From positions 4,899,001 through 4,963,000 of the forward strand of contig NZ_FMHW01000002.1 of the NCBI RefSeq assembly GCF_900090325.1: a stretch of DNA of 64,000 nucleotides, read 5' to 3'. The notes beneath the pieces are model-generated. The model did no database searches. It had not been told where the DNA came from and worked only from the letters and a program-made list of their open reading frames with translations. Below, piece after piece: positions 9,106 through 18,064 of the stretch. The position numbers were made by a program, and so were the translations under genes. Source of the stretch: Micromonospora pallida (GTDB taxonomy: Bacteria; Actinomycetota; Actinomycetes; Mycobacteriales; Micromonosporaceae). The number at the start of each line of letters is the position of its first letter. The first letter of the stretch is position 1.

Positions 9106-11634
9106 TCAGGACGCCCCGTCGGCGCGGAGTGGGAAGACGTTCGCGGTGGCCGAGTCCAGCAGCGACCCGAGCACCGCGGAGATCTTGTCGGCGGGCATCG
9201 GCTTGAAGAAGTGGTAGCCCTGGGCGGCGGTGCAGCCCAGCTCGGCCAGGGCGATCCGCTGCTCGGCAGTCTCCACCCCCTCGGCGACGACCCGCAGCCC
9301 CAGCTCGTGGGCGAGCCCGACGGTGGTCCGGACGATCGCCGCCGCCTCCGGCGAGTCGGCCATCCGGATCACGAAGGAACGGTCCACCTTCACCTCGTCC
9401 ACCGGCACCCGGGTCAGGAAGGTCAGCGAGGAGAAGCCGGTGCCGAAGTCGTCCACGGCGATCTGCACACCCAGCGCGCGGAGCGCGCCGAGGACCTCGT
9501 CGACCACCTCCAGCTCGCTCATCATCACCGTCTCGGTGATCTCCAGGACGAGCCGGCGCGGCGGGACGTCGTGCCGGCGCAGCGCCTCGGCGATCTCGGC
9601 GGGCAGGCGGGGGTCGAGCAGGCTACGCGCCGAGATGTTCACCGAGATCGGCACGTCCAGGCCGTCCCGGGCCCAGCCGGCGGCGACGGCCAGGGCCTTG
9701 TCCAGCACGTACCGGGTGAAGGCGCCGAGCTGTTCGCTGTGCTCGACCGGGCCGATGAAGTCGGCGGGGGTGAGCAGGCCACGACGCGGGTGCAGCCAGC
9801 GGACCAGCGCCTCCACCCCGGTCGGCGCGCCGGTGGCCAGGTCCACCGCCGGTTGCAGGGCGAGTTGGAGCTGGTCCTCGACGGCCAGCGCCTCGCGCAG
9901 CTCGGCCAGCAGGGTCAGTTGGTCGGTGCTGCCCGCGTCCCGCGAGTTGTCGTACGAGGCGACACTGCCGCCGCCCTTCTTCGCCTGGTACATCGCGATG
10001 TCGGCCCGGCGCAGCAGCTCGGCCAGGTCGGCGGTGCCGGCGCCGGCAACCACCACCCCGACCGACACCTCCGTCGACATCCGCACCCCGGACACCTCGG
10101 TCGGCGCGGCGAGCCGCTCCACGATCTCCCGGGCCCGGCGCAGCGCGTACGTCATTGGGGCGCTGCCGTTGTCGACCACCGGCAGGGCGGTCGTCAGCAG
10201 CGCGAACTCGTCGCCGCCGAGCCGGCCGAGCAGGTCGCCGGGGCGGACCAGGGAGCCCAGCCGGCTCGCGGTCAGTTGCAGCAGGTGGTCGCCGGCATTG
10301 TGGCCGAGTGTGTCGTTGACCTCTTTGAAGTGGTTGACGTCCAGCAGCAGCAACGCCACCGGGTGACCGTGCGAAAGCTGCCGCAACGCCTCGTCCCCCC
10401 GGGACAGCAGCGCGGCCCGGTTGACCAGTCCGGTGAGCGCGTCGTGCACCGCGTCGTACGACGACCGCTCGGCGACCCGGCGCAGTTCCCGGTGCGTCGC
10501 CGCGTCGTGCAGCGCGGCGGCCAGGGCGTCCGCGAACGCGGTGAAGGCGTCCTGTTCGGAATCGTTCGGGGCGGTCGAGCCGGCGAGGCGGATCCGCAGT
10601 TCGCCGACCCGGGTCGCGCCGACGGTGAGGGTACGGGTCAGTCCGTTCCCGGTGGCGGGTGCGGGCTCCGGCGGGGTGCACTGCCGCTGGGCCACCCGTC
10701 CCCCGACGTCCCCCCGGTACCGCCGCCAACGGCCGCCGTCCCCGACCAGGTAGACGTCGACCAACTCGGCCCGGAAGAGGGTGAGCGCGCCGGTCACGGC
10801 GGCCGTGGCCACGGCCCGCTCGTCGAGTTGGTTGAGCGTCCCGGTGGTCTCGGCGAACGTCCGCCAGGTGCGGCGTTCCTCCTCGGCCCGCAGCCGGTGC
10901 CGGTAGGTCTGCTGGAGCAGCCAGCACGGGGGCGGCAGGAGCAGCAGCCAGCGCGGATCGAGGCGGATCAGCGCGATGACCAGCAGCCCGACCACGACGT
11001 TGCCGACGAACATCAGCAGTTTGCCCCGCAGCGCCGCGAGGACCGGCGGCGCGACGGTGATCCCGTGTCGCAGGGCGAGGGCGAGCCCGCCGAGGGCGGC
11101 ACCGGTCAGCAGGTACGTCGACGCGCCGGCGAGCAGGGCGAGGGCGAGGGCCGGCGTGGGCGGGGCGAGGAACGGTTGGCCGAGGGCGCTGGTGACCACG
11201 ACGCCCAGGCCGGTGGCGGCGGTGACGGTGGCGACTATCCGGACGAGGTCCACGACCGGACGCCGGTCGGTCAGCGACAGCAGGCCCCAGGCGAGCGCCG
11301 TGCCGACCAGTGCCGCCGCCGGCAGCCAGCCGGCCGGTGCCAGGTACAGCGAGACGATCAGCGCGGCCTCACCCCAGGTGATGCTCACCATTCCGGCCGT
11401 GGCGCGGAAGCGCAGCCGGGCGAACTGGGCGGTACCGAACACCGCGACGGCGATGCCGAACCGGGCCAGCGGGGGCAGCGGGTCGTCCGGGGCGAGTCGG
11501 ACGGGCACGGCGCAACCGGCGATCGCGGCCGTCAACGCGACCACCAGGAGCGCGCCGACGAGCAGACGTACCCGGGCCGGGGTGTCCCGGAGACCGAGCC
11601 GGTCCAGCGCGCGGTGGCCCCGGTCCGGGGTCAC
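9106..11634 (-). CDS. Membrane-anchored GGDEF-EAL cyclic-di-GMP protein
   Basis: An 842-residue protein with three parts. Residues 1 to about 290 hold roughly eight hydrophobic helices. About 300-390 is a GAF-like linker. The GGDEF domain (about 395-560) has an intact GGDEF motif preceded five residues earlier by RPGD, the RxxD product-inhibition site. The EAL domain (about 575-830) keeps GVEALVRW, ITETVMM, DDFGTGFSSL and AEGVETAEQ, the usual catalytic set. Both diguanylate cyclase and phosphodiesterase activities look possible, so the net direction cannot be predicted. It would set cyclic-di-GMP level, which controls development in actinomycetes. GTG start with GGAGGGG six bases upstream. 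Confidence 0.93.
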   Translation of the reverse strand: MTPDRGHRALDRLGLRDTPARVRLLVGALLVVALTAAIAGCAVPVRLAPDDPLPPLARFGIAVAVFGTAQFARLRFRATAGMVSITWGEAALIVSLYLAPAGWLPAAALVGTALAWGLLSLTDRRPVVDLVRIVATVTAATGLGVVVTSALGQPFLAPPTPALALALLAGASTYLLTGAALGGLALALRHGITVAPPVLAALRGKLLMFVGNVVVGLLVIALIRLDPRWLLLLPPPCWLLQQTYRHRLRAEEERRTWRTFAETTGTLNQLDERAVATAAVTGALTLFRAELVDVYLVGDGGRWRRYRGDVGGRVAQRQCTPPEPAPATGNGLTRTLTVGATRVGELRIRLAGSTAPNDSEQDAFTAFADALAAALHDAATHRELRRVAERSSYDAVHDALTGLVNRAALLSRGDEALRQLSHGHPVALLLLDVNHFKEVNDTLGHNAGDHLLQLTASRLGSLVRPGDLLGRLGGDEFALLTTALPVVDNGSAPMTYALRRAREIVERLAAPTEVSGVRMSTEVSVGVVVAGAGTADLAELLRRADIAMYQAKKGGGSVASYDNSRDAGSTDQLTLLAELREALAVEDQLQLALQPAVDLATGAPTGVEALVRWLHPRRGLLTPADFIGPVEHSEQLGAFTRYVLDKALAVAAGWARDGLDVPISVNISARSLLDPRLPAEIAEALRRHDVPPRRLVLEITETVMMSELEVVDEVLGALRALGVQIAVDDFGTGFSSLTFLTRVPVDEVKVDRSFVIRMADSPEAAAIVRTTVGLAHELGLRVVAEGVETAEQRIALAELGCTAAQGYHFFKPMPADKISAVLGSLLDSATANVFPLRADGAS

Positions 11635-11861
11635 GGCGCCCCTCCGTCGGGCTGCTGTCCGGCCTGTCGGCGGGCAGCCGGTGCTGTGTTGGTCACTGGC
11701 GCCCCCTTCCGCGCACGGCTCGGGGGCTGACGGTCCCCCGGCGGAAGGCTAAGCCAAACCGGGGGACGACAACAGGGGGCGTTACCCCGATTCGACCCGG
11801 ATCATGCCGGAAGAACGCCTTGCGATGCTGCTGGCACGCGTGCCGAGCGTTCGTCGGGTTT

Positions 11862-12128
11862 CTACGGCGACGTGGGGCGGTCTGTCGGATCAACGACTGC
11901 CCGCTCGGTCGTCGGGGCCTCCCGGTCGACCTTCGCGGTCTTCGTCGCCGGCCCCTGGTCAGGGAACCGGTCCGGCAGGCGGCGCAGCCGGGCGTTCATG
12001 TTGCGGATCAGCAGCACGGTGGCCGTGCCGAGAACCACGATGAGGAACAGGCCCATCGGGCCGGCCAGACCACCGGTACGGGTGTCCCCGAAGTTGTTCT
12101 GGGCCAGCACCTGCACGGCGGTCAGCAT
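11862..12128 (-). CDS. Small single-pass membrane protein
   Basis: 88 residues. One hydrophobic helix at about residues 24-41 (MGLFLIVVLGTATVLLIR) is followed by a basic, Pro/Asp-rich cytosolic tail, so the N-terminus is probably outside. GGAGGAAACCC precedes the ATG, a good ribosome-binding site. It lies 48 bp downstream of mca on the same strand and may be co-transcribed with it. No family is recognised. Position next to mca is the only functional hint. Confidence 0.7.
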   Translation of the reverse strand: MLTAVQVLAQNNFGDTRTGGLAGPMGLFLIVVLGTATVLLIRNMNARLRRLPDRFPDQGPATKTAKVDREAPTTERAVVDPTDRPTSP

Positions 12129-12176
12129 GGGTTTCCTCCGGTCTGCGGACTACGACCAGGGTATCCCCCGGCCCGG

Positions 12177-13058
12177 TCAGCGGGCATGGGCCCTCTCCCG
12201 GACCCCGGCGAAGAGGTCGGACTCGGGCAGCGGGCTGTCGACCAGCGACCGGGCCAGCTCGAAGTCCTCGGTCGGCCAGGCGCGCCGTTGCAGCTCCATC
12301 GGCACGTGGAACCAGAAGCCGTCCGGGTCGACCTGGGTGGCGTGGGCGCGCAGGGCGTCGTCGCGGACCGGGAAGTACTCCCCGCACTCCACGCGGGTGG
12401 TGACCCGGGGGCCCTTGTCCTCCCGGTCCTCCCAGCGCTCCAGCCACGGGCCGTACGGGGACTCCAGCCCGGCGTCGAGCATCGCCTCGTGCAGCGCGAT
12501 GACCTTGCTCTTGGAGAAGCCCATGTCGTAGTAGAGCTTCAACGGCTGCCACGGGTCGCCGAGGTCCGGGTAGCGCTCCGGGTCGCCGGCCGCCTCGAAG
12601 GCCGCGATGCTGACCTTGTGACACATGATGTGGTCGGGGTGCGGGTACCCGCCGTCCTCGTCGTACGTGGTCACCACGTGCGGCTTGAACTCACGCATCA
12701 GCCGGACCAGCGCGCCGGCCGCCACCTCGACGTCCTGGAGGGCGAAGCACCCCTCCGGCAACGGCGGCAGCGGGTCGCCCTCGGGCAGCCCCGAGTCGAC
12801 GAAGCCCAGCCATGCCTGCTCGACGCCGAGGATCGCCCGGGCGGCGTCCATCTCGGCCCGCCGGATCTCGCCGATGTTGTTCCAGACCTCCGGCCGGTCC
12901 AGCTTGGGGTTCAACACGCTGCCGCGTTCCCCGCCGGTACACGTCACGATCAGTACGTCCACCCCCTCGGCGACGTACTTGGCCGTGGTCGCGGCGCCCT
13001 TGCTCGACTCGTCGTCGGGATGGGCGTGGACGGCCATGAGACGCAGTTGCTCTGCCAA
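12177..13058 (-). CDS. mca: Mycothiol S-conjugate amidase Mca
   Basis: A 293-residue zinc amidase of the LmbE/PIG-L family. It cleaves mycothiol S-conjugates into a mercapturic acid and GlcN-Ins, detoxifying electrophiles. [16 protein letters not shown] near the N-terminus holds the zinc ligands (HPDDE), and [12 protein letters not shown] supplies the other histidine. The product follows the mycobacterial Mca over its whole length, including [12 protein letters not shown] and [10 protein letters not shown]; the related deacetylase MshB differs there. The TTG at 13058 is chosen because GAGGAGTACGGCT precedes it and [14 protein letters not shown] matches the family start; upstream in-frame starts would add about 76 atypical residues. 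It is divergent from the DUF4307 gene, as in mycobacteria. Confidence 0.95.
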   Translation of the reverse strand: MAEQLRLMAVHAHPDDESSKGAATTAKYVAEGVDVLIVTCTGGERGSVLNPKLDRPEVWNNIGEIRRAEMDAARAILGVEQAWLGFVDSGLPEGDPLPPLPEGCFALQDVEVAAGALVRLMREFKPHVVTTYDEDGGYPHPDHIMCHKVSIAAFEAAGDPERYPDLGDPWQPLKLYYDMGFSKSKVIALHEAMLDAGLESPYGPWLERWEDREDKGPRVTTRVECGEYFPVRDDALRAHATQVDPDGFWFHVPMELQRRAWPTEDFELARSLVDSPLPESDLFAGVRERAHAR

Positions 13059-13264
13059 AGCCGTACTCCTCGTCTGTGCCCGACTCCGGAACGCTGGCCG
13101 GGCGGGATGAGCTGCCGATATCTCCATCAGCCCCGGCGAACCCGGCGGTCGACCGGTCAGCATGGGCGCTGACCTGCCAACACCGTGGTGCGGACGGGCT
13201 GAGAGGATGGACCAGGCCCATTCTTCCCGAAGCCAGTGACGACGACGCCAGGAGATACCCGCCG

Positions 13265-13699
13265 GTGACCGAGACGCACGCCACAACTACACCAGGTGCA
13301 CCGGTATTCCCTCCCGGCCGGTACGGCCGGCGTCGGGAACCCGGCCGACGGCGCCCGTGGTTGACCCGGGTGCTGCTGGCGGTCGCGCTCGCGGTCTCCA
13401 GCCTGGCCGCGTTCCGCCTCTACCAGCAGTACGGCGACCCGACCTACGACGCCCAGGTGATCACCTACACCGACATCACCGACACCCAGGTGGTGGTCGA
13501 GTTCCGGGTCACCGTTCCGCCGGGTGGGTCGGCGGTCTGCCTGCTGCGGGCCCGCGACGTCGACGGGGTGGAGGTGTCCCGTGAGCAGGTGACGGTGACC
13601 GCCCCGGGCGACGAGCGGAGCGTCACCACCCGGCACCGGCTGGCCACCTCCGCCCGTCCCTTCATCGGCGAGGTCGTACGCTGCCGCGCGGCGGCCTGA
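13265..13699 (+). CDS. DUF4307 single-pass membrane protein
   Basis: A 144-residue protein of an actinobacterial family of unknown function. A Pro/Arg-rich cytosolic N-terminus leads into one transmembrane helix (about residues 31-48), followed by an extracytoplasmic beta-rich domain with two cysteines (CLLRARD and VRCRAA). The GTG at 13265 has AGGAGAT 9 bases upstream; the longer open frame to its left would run through the mca promoter. The gene lies between mca and greA, as its relative does in M. tuberculosis (Rv1081c). Confidence 0.88.
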   Translation: MTETHATTTPGAPVFPPGRYGRRREPGRRRPWLTRVLLAVALAVSSLAAFRLYQQYGDPTYDAQVITYTDITDTQVVVEFRVTVPPGGSAVCLLRARDVDGVEVSREQVTVTAPGDERSVTTRHRLATSARPFIGEVVRCRAAA

Positions 13700-13907
13700 G
13701 CCCACCCGCCCGGTCGAGTCCACCAGCCCGGATCGAGTCCGGCACCGGCATTTCCTCGTCGCCCACCCTGCTGTTGAGCTGCGGAAACACTTCTACGCAA
13801 GGGCATCGGGTGATCACCGGCGGTATTCATCACCCCGGAGTCGGGTGCGGCACTGGTAACTTGGTAGTTCACCTGTCAGCCAGCCCGCACAACCAAGGAG
13901 ACCGCCT

Positions 13908-14408
13908 GTGTCCACCACTGGCAACGAGGCGCCCGCCACCTGGCTGTCCCAGGACGCGTACGACCGCCTGAAGGCCGAGCTCGACGAGCTGATCGCCAAC
14001 CGCCCGGCGATGGCTGCGGAGATCAACGCCCGGCGCGAGGAAGGCGACCTGCGGGAGAACGGCGGCTACCACGCCGCCCGCGAAGAGCAGGGCAAGCAGG
14101 AGGGACGGATCCGCTACCTCCAGGAGTTCCTGCGCACCGCCCAGGTCGGTGAGGCGCCCAGCGCGGACATGGTCACACCCGGCATGGTCGTGACGATCTA
14201 CTTCGACGACGACGCCGACGACAGCGAGACCTTCCTGCTCGGTTCGCGGGAGATCGCGTCCACCACCGACCTGACCGTCTACAGCCCGGAGTCCGCCCTC
14301 GGGCAGGCCATCCTGGGCGCGCGCGCCGGGCAGGCCGTCACCTACACCGCGCCCAGCGGCGCGGACATCAAGGTGACCGTCGTCTCCTTCGAGCCCTTCG
14401 CCGGCTGA
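13908..14408 (+). CDS. greA: Transcription elongation factor GreA
   Basis: A 166-residue GreA. It stimulates RNA polymerase to cleave backtracked transcripts. The N-terminal coiled coil contains the tip motif [19 protein letters not shown] (residues about 45-63), where acidic D/E residues reach the polymerase active site. The C-terminal FKBP-like domain follows to residue 163. GTG start with AAGGAGA 8 bases upstream. About 208 bp upstream hold no gene and presumably its promoter. Confidence 0.95.
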   Translation: MSTTGNEAPATWLSQDAYDRLKAELDELIANRPAMAAEINARREEGDLRENGGYHAAREEQGKQEGRIRYLQEFLRTAQVGEAPSADMVTPGMVVTIYFDDDADDSETFLLGSREIASTTDLTVYSPESALGQAILGARAGQAVTYTAPSGADIKVTVVSFEPFAG

Positions 14409-14439
14409 CCCGGCCGCACGGCAAGCCGGCTGACCCAGG

Positions 14440-14520
14440 CGCCCGGCGACTTCCGACGCCATCGGGCGCCCGGCAACCTACCGACGCCACCGACCGCCCC
14501 GGCAACTTCGGACGCCGGCG
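14440..14520. repeat. Three-unit degenerate 27-bp direct repeat
   Basis: Between the convergent greA and ilvA genes, a unit of about 26-27 bp is repeated three times with divergence. The shared core is CGCCCGGC-AC followed by CGACGCC. No stem-loop with a T-run was seen. Origin and function are unknown. Confidence 0.6.
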
Positions 14521-14546
14521 CCGAGGCGTGTGACCCCGTACGGGCC

Positions 14547-15767
14547 TCACGCCTCGGCGCCGGCGAAGACCTGGTAGCCGCTGGCCCGTAGCGCGCTGAT
14601 CAGCGTGTCGGAGTGCTCACTGCCCCGGGTTTCCACCGACAGCCCCACCTCCACCTCGCCGAGTCGCAGGTGCGGATGAACCCGCTGGTGCACCACGTCC
14701 ACAACGTTGGCGCGGTGCTCGGCGATCTGCGCCAGCAGGGAGGCGAGCTGTCCGGGCCGGTCCACACAGCGGACGGTGATCCGGAGGAAGCGGCCCGCCG
14801 CCGCGAGTCCGTGCTCGATCACCCGCAGCATCAGCAGCGGGTCGATGTTCCCGCCGGACAGCAGCGCCACCGTCGGTGAGTCCACCTCGACCACGCCGGC
14901 CAGCAGCGCCGCCACCCCGACCGCGCCGGCCGGCTCCACCACCTGCTTGTTCCGTTCCAGCAGCATCAGCAGCGCCCGGGAGATGTCCTCCTCCCCGACG
15001 GTGACCACCTCGTCGACGAGCTTGTGCACGTGGGCGAAGGTGAGGTCGCCGGGACGACCGACCGCGATGCCGTCGGCGATGGTGCCGAACGCCGGCAGGC
15101 GTACCGGCTTCCCGGCCACCAGCGAGGGCGGGAACGCCGCCGCCCCGGCCGCCTGCACCCCGATCACCCGTACGTCCGGACGGAGCGCCCGGACCACCAC
15201 GGCCAGCCCGGACACCAGGCCGCCGCCGCCGACCCCGGTGATGATGGTCCGCACCTCCGGGCACTGCTCCAGGAGTTCCAACGCCACCGTGCCCTGGCCG
15301 GCGATCACGTCCGGGTGGTCGAAGGGGTGGATGAACACCGCCCCGGTCCGCTCGGCGAAGGTCTGCGCCGCCACCAGGGACTCGTCCACGGTCGCCCCGA
15401 CGAGTTGCACCTGTGCGCCGTACCCCTTGGTGGCCGCCACCTTGGGCAGCGGCGCGTTCACCGGCATGAAGACCGTGGCGGTCGTGCCGAGCAGGCCGGC
15501 GGCGAGCGCCACGCCCTGCGCGTGGTTGCCGGCGCTCGCGGCGACCACGCCCCTGGCCCGCTCCGCCGGGCTGAGTCGGGCGATCCGCACGTACGCGCCC
15601 CGCACCTTGTACGACCCGGCGCGTTGCAGGTGCTCGCACTTGAGCCAGACGGTCTCGCCGAGCGCCGCGGTGAGCGGGCGCGAGGGCTCCAGCGGGGTGA
15701 CCCGGGTGACCCCGGTCAGCAGCTCCCGCGCTGCCTGGACGTCGGCCAGGCCGACCAGCTCTGTCAT
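14547..15767 (-). CDS. ilvA: Threonine ammonia-lyase with C-terminal ACT domain
   Basis: A 406-residue PLP enzyme that converts threonine to 2-oxobutanoate, the first step to isoleucine, or degrades threonine. The PLP lysine lies in GSYKVRGAY (about residue 53), SAGNHAQGVA is at about 80-89, and the phosphate-binding GVGGGGLVSG at about 178-187. The tail from about residue 325 is a single ACT-like domain (LRITVRCVDRPGQLASLLAQ), as in the shorter TdcB-plus-ACT form. This differs from the longer enteric IlvA with its own regulatory domain. ACT domains usually bind an amino acid, so feedback control is likely. ATG start at 15767. Confidence 0.93.
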   Translation of the reverse strand: MTELVGLADVQAARELLTGVTRVTPLEPSRPLTAALGETVWLKCEHLQRAGSYKVRGAYVRIARLSPAERARGVVAASAGNHAQGVALAAGLLGTTATVFMPVNAPLPKVAATKGYGAQVQLVGATVDESLVAAQTFAERTGAVFIHPFDHPDVIAGQGTVALELLEQCPEVRTIITGVGGGGLVSGLAVVVRALRPDVRVIGVQAAGAAAFPPSLVAGKPVRLPAFGTIADGIAVGRPGDLTFAHVHKLVDEVVTVGEEDISRALLMLLERNKQVVEPAGAVGVAALLAGVVEVDSPTVALLSGGNIDPLLMLRVIEHGLAAAGRFLRITVRCVDRPGQLASLLAQIAEHRANVVDVVHQRVHPHLRLGEVEVGLSVETRGSEHSDTLISALRASGYQVFAGAEA

Positions 15768-15900
15768 GCCCCGATGGTGCCACCTGCGGCTGGAGTGCTC
15801 GTCGCGGCCGGCACGGTCATGCCGGGGGTCACTGGTCCGAGCGGGCGGGCCCGGTCGATCCGGGCCTGCTGCGCGGCCGAAACCCGCCGGATCAGCACGA

Positions 15901-16587
15901 TCAGGGTGGCTCCACCATCGGCAGGATGCTCCGGTTCAGCGCCGCCGAGTACTGGTCGGCGTACTGGAGGAACTCCGACCGAATGGTCGGGTACTCCGGC
16001 AGCCGCTCGAACTCCCGCGCCGAGACCCGTTCCGCCCACCGCTCGGAAACCAGGAAGACCAGCCAGGCAGCCCACCAGACCCCGACCAGTCGGCCGGTGC
16101 CCGGACGCCACACGCTGGCCCGGGTGACGTCCGCGACCACCCGGTACGGCACGACGAAGTTGACCAGCGGGATCAGCCAGCCGCCGATCGCCCAACCCGC
16201 GCCGAGGCCCGGCGCCGAGCCGGGGAAGGCGTCCAGGTTCTGCCGGACCCGGTAGGTCCAGACGATGACCAGCACCACGGCGGTCAGGTACACGAGCAGG
16301 TACGGGACGCTCGCGGCCAGCTCGACGAAACCGGCGATCAGCAGGGTGTCCTGGTCCTCGGTACGCGCGGCCCGCTCGGCCAGCGACCGGCCGACCAGCG
16401 CGGTGAGAGACCCCAGCAGGTAGCACAGCGTGGTGGCACCAACCGCCACCGAGGCGGCCAGCCCGACCCCACGCACCGACCGGGTCGGCACCTCGGGATG
16501 CACCGCCGGGGCACCGACCGGCGTACCGCAGACCGGGCAGTCACTCACCCGGGGCGAGGTCTCGCCACCGCAGGTCGCGCATCGCAT
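15901..16587 (-). CDS. DUF4328 membrane protein with N-terminal zinc ribbon
   Basis: A 228-residue protein. It opens MRCATCGGE and continues CPVCG, giving two CxxC pairs of a zinc ribbon. Several transmembrane helices follow (about residues 40-60, 85-110, 130-150, 165-185). The stretch with WTYRVRQNLDAF and GWAIGGWLIPLVNFVVPY is typical of DUF4328. Function unknown. The ATG at 16587 puts the first CxxC at residues 3-6, the usual arrangement; a GTG at 16629 would add 14 residues and cannot be excluded. The 133 bp before ilvA on the left hold nothing recognised. Confidence 0.85.
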   Translation of the reverse strand: MRCATCGGETSPRVSDCPVCGTPVGAPAVHPEVPTRSVRGVGLAASVAVGATTLCYLLGSLTALVGRSLAERAARTEDQDTLLIAGFVELAASVPYLLVYLTAVVLVIVWTYRVRQNLDAFPGSAPGLGAGWAIGGWLIPLVNFVVPYRVVADVTRASVWRPGTGRLVGVWWAAWLVFLVSERWAERVSAREFERLPEYPTIRSEFLQYADQYSAALNRSILPMVEPP

Positions 16588-16638
16588 GGGCAGGCCGTCC
16601 TCGCTGTGCGGGTCATCGGGCCGGCCCACATTAGATGA

Positions 16639-18042
16639 TCACGCGGGGGCTGGCGACTCCGTTCCGACCCGTGGGTAGCCGGGGGCATGCCGCGCCCACG
16701 GGGCCTGCATCTCGAACTGGCCGGCCACGCCGAGCAGCAGCAGCTCCGAGCCGGGCGGGCCGACGAGCTGCACCGCCACGGGCAGGCCGTCGGGACGCCG
16801 TCCCACCGGCACCACCAGCGCCGGCAGGCCGGCCATGTTCCACGGCGCGGCGTACGGGGCGTACCGGATGTTGGCGCTCATGTTCGACCGCCAGGACCGG
16901 CCCGACCAGCCCTGCGCCGACGGTGGTGTGCTGGCGAGCGCCGGGGTGAGCAACAGGTCGACCGAGTGGTCGGCGAAGAAACCGATCGACCGGTCCCGCC
17001 AGGCGGCCCGGTCGGACTCGCGCACGTAGCCCCGGCGCTGCGCCCACTCCCCCAGCGCGACGTGCCGACGGCTACGCCGCTGGAGGTGCCGCCGGTCCAG
17101 GCCGGCGTCCCGGACGTCGACGGCGGCGGCGGCGAACCAGGTCGCGATGCCCTGGAGGCCGAGCCTGGTCGGGTACACCGGGTCGGCCGGCACGGTGTCG
17201 TGCCCGGCGGCGGCGAGCAGCCGGCCGGCGGCGGCGACCGCGTCCCGGTTGGGCTGGTCGGCGGCGACGCCCCGGACCGGCGAACGGAGCGAGACGCCCA
17301 CCCGCAGCCGCTGCGGCGGCACCAGCTTCTCCTGGGGACGGCCGGCGAGCACCTGGAAGCCCACCGCCGCGTCGGCCACCGTGGTGGTCAGCATGCCGTG
17401 CTCGGCCAGCCCGAACCAGCTCTCCTCGCCGATCTGCCAGGGCACCACGCCCCGGCCGGGCTTGAGCCCGACCAGGCCGCAGCAGGCCGCCGGGATGCGG
17501 ATCGAGCCGAGGCCGTCGTTGGCGTGCGCGATCGGCACCAGCCCGGCGGCCACCGCCGCGGCGGCGCCGCCGGACGAACCGCCCGGCGTACGGCTCAGGT
17601 CCCAGGGGTTGCGGGTGACCGCCGTCTCGTCGTCGGTCACCGCCCACAACCCGAGTTCCGGCATCCGGGTGACGCCGAGGATGACCGCGCCCGCGCCGCG
17701 CAGCCGGCGGACCACCTCGTGGTCGCGCTCGGCGACCGGGGTCCGTACGGCGGCCGAGCCACGCCAGGTGGGCAGGCCGGCGACCGGGGTGTTCTCCTTC
17801 ACCGCGATCGGCACCCCGGCCAGCGGCAGGTTGGCCAGATCCTCCTGCTCGTCGACCTTCTCCGCCTCGGTGATCGCCTCCCCGCCGCGTACCGTGCGGA
17901 ACGCGGCGAGGTCGGCGTCGGCGCGGGCGACGTGGTCGAGGTGGTCGGCCACCACCTGGGTCGCCGAGACGTCACCCCGGCGTACGCCCCGGGCGATCTG
18001 CTTCGCGGTCGCCCCGACCCAGGTCGGCATGATGTCCTGCAC
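16639..18042 (-). CDS. Amidase-signature family hydrolase
   Basis: A 467-residue serine amidase. The Ser-cisSer-Lys triad is visible: lysine in VPIAVKENTPVAG (about residue 77), and serines in GGSSGGAAAA (about 150) with the downstream GLGSIRIPAACCGLVGLKP. The family hydrolyses amides, and members also act on carbamates or glutamine in GatA; no gatB/gatC partner is near, so it is not tRNA amidotransferase. GTG at 18042 is chosen because GGGAGGGTGG lies just before it; an ATG at 18030 is also possible. It lies 22 bp downstream of metB and may be co-transcribed with it. Confidence 0.88.
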   Translation of the reverse strand: MQDIMPTWVGATAKQIARGVRRGDVSATQVVADHLDHVARADADLAAFRTVRGGEAITEAEKVDEQEDLANLPLAGVPIAVKENTPVAGLPTWRGSAAVRTPVAERDHEVVRRLRGAGAVILGVTRMPELGLWAVTDDETAVTRNPWDLSRTPGGSSGGAAAAVAAGLVPIAHANDGLGSIRIPAACCGLVGLKPGRGVVPWQIGEESWFGLAEHGMLTTTVADAAVGFQVLAGRPQEKLVPPQRLRVGVSLRSPVRGVAADQPNRDAVAAAGRLLAAAGHDTVPADPVYPTRLGLQGIATWFAAAAVDVRDAGLDRRHLQRRSRRHVALGEWAQRRGYVRESDRAAWRDRSIGFFADHSVDLLLTPALASTPPSAQGWSGRSWRSNMSANIRYAPYAAPWNMAGLPALVVPVGRRPDGLPVAVQLVGPPGSELLLLGVAGQFEMQAPWARHAPGYPRVGTESPAPA

Positions 18043-18064
18043 GGCCACCCTCCCCAGCCAGCGG

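Noticed and set aside
6991..11730. 1579-residue plus-strand ORF
   Set aside because: Antisense shadow of the DUF255 and GGDEF-EAL genes, which carry clear motifs on the minus strand.
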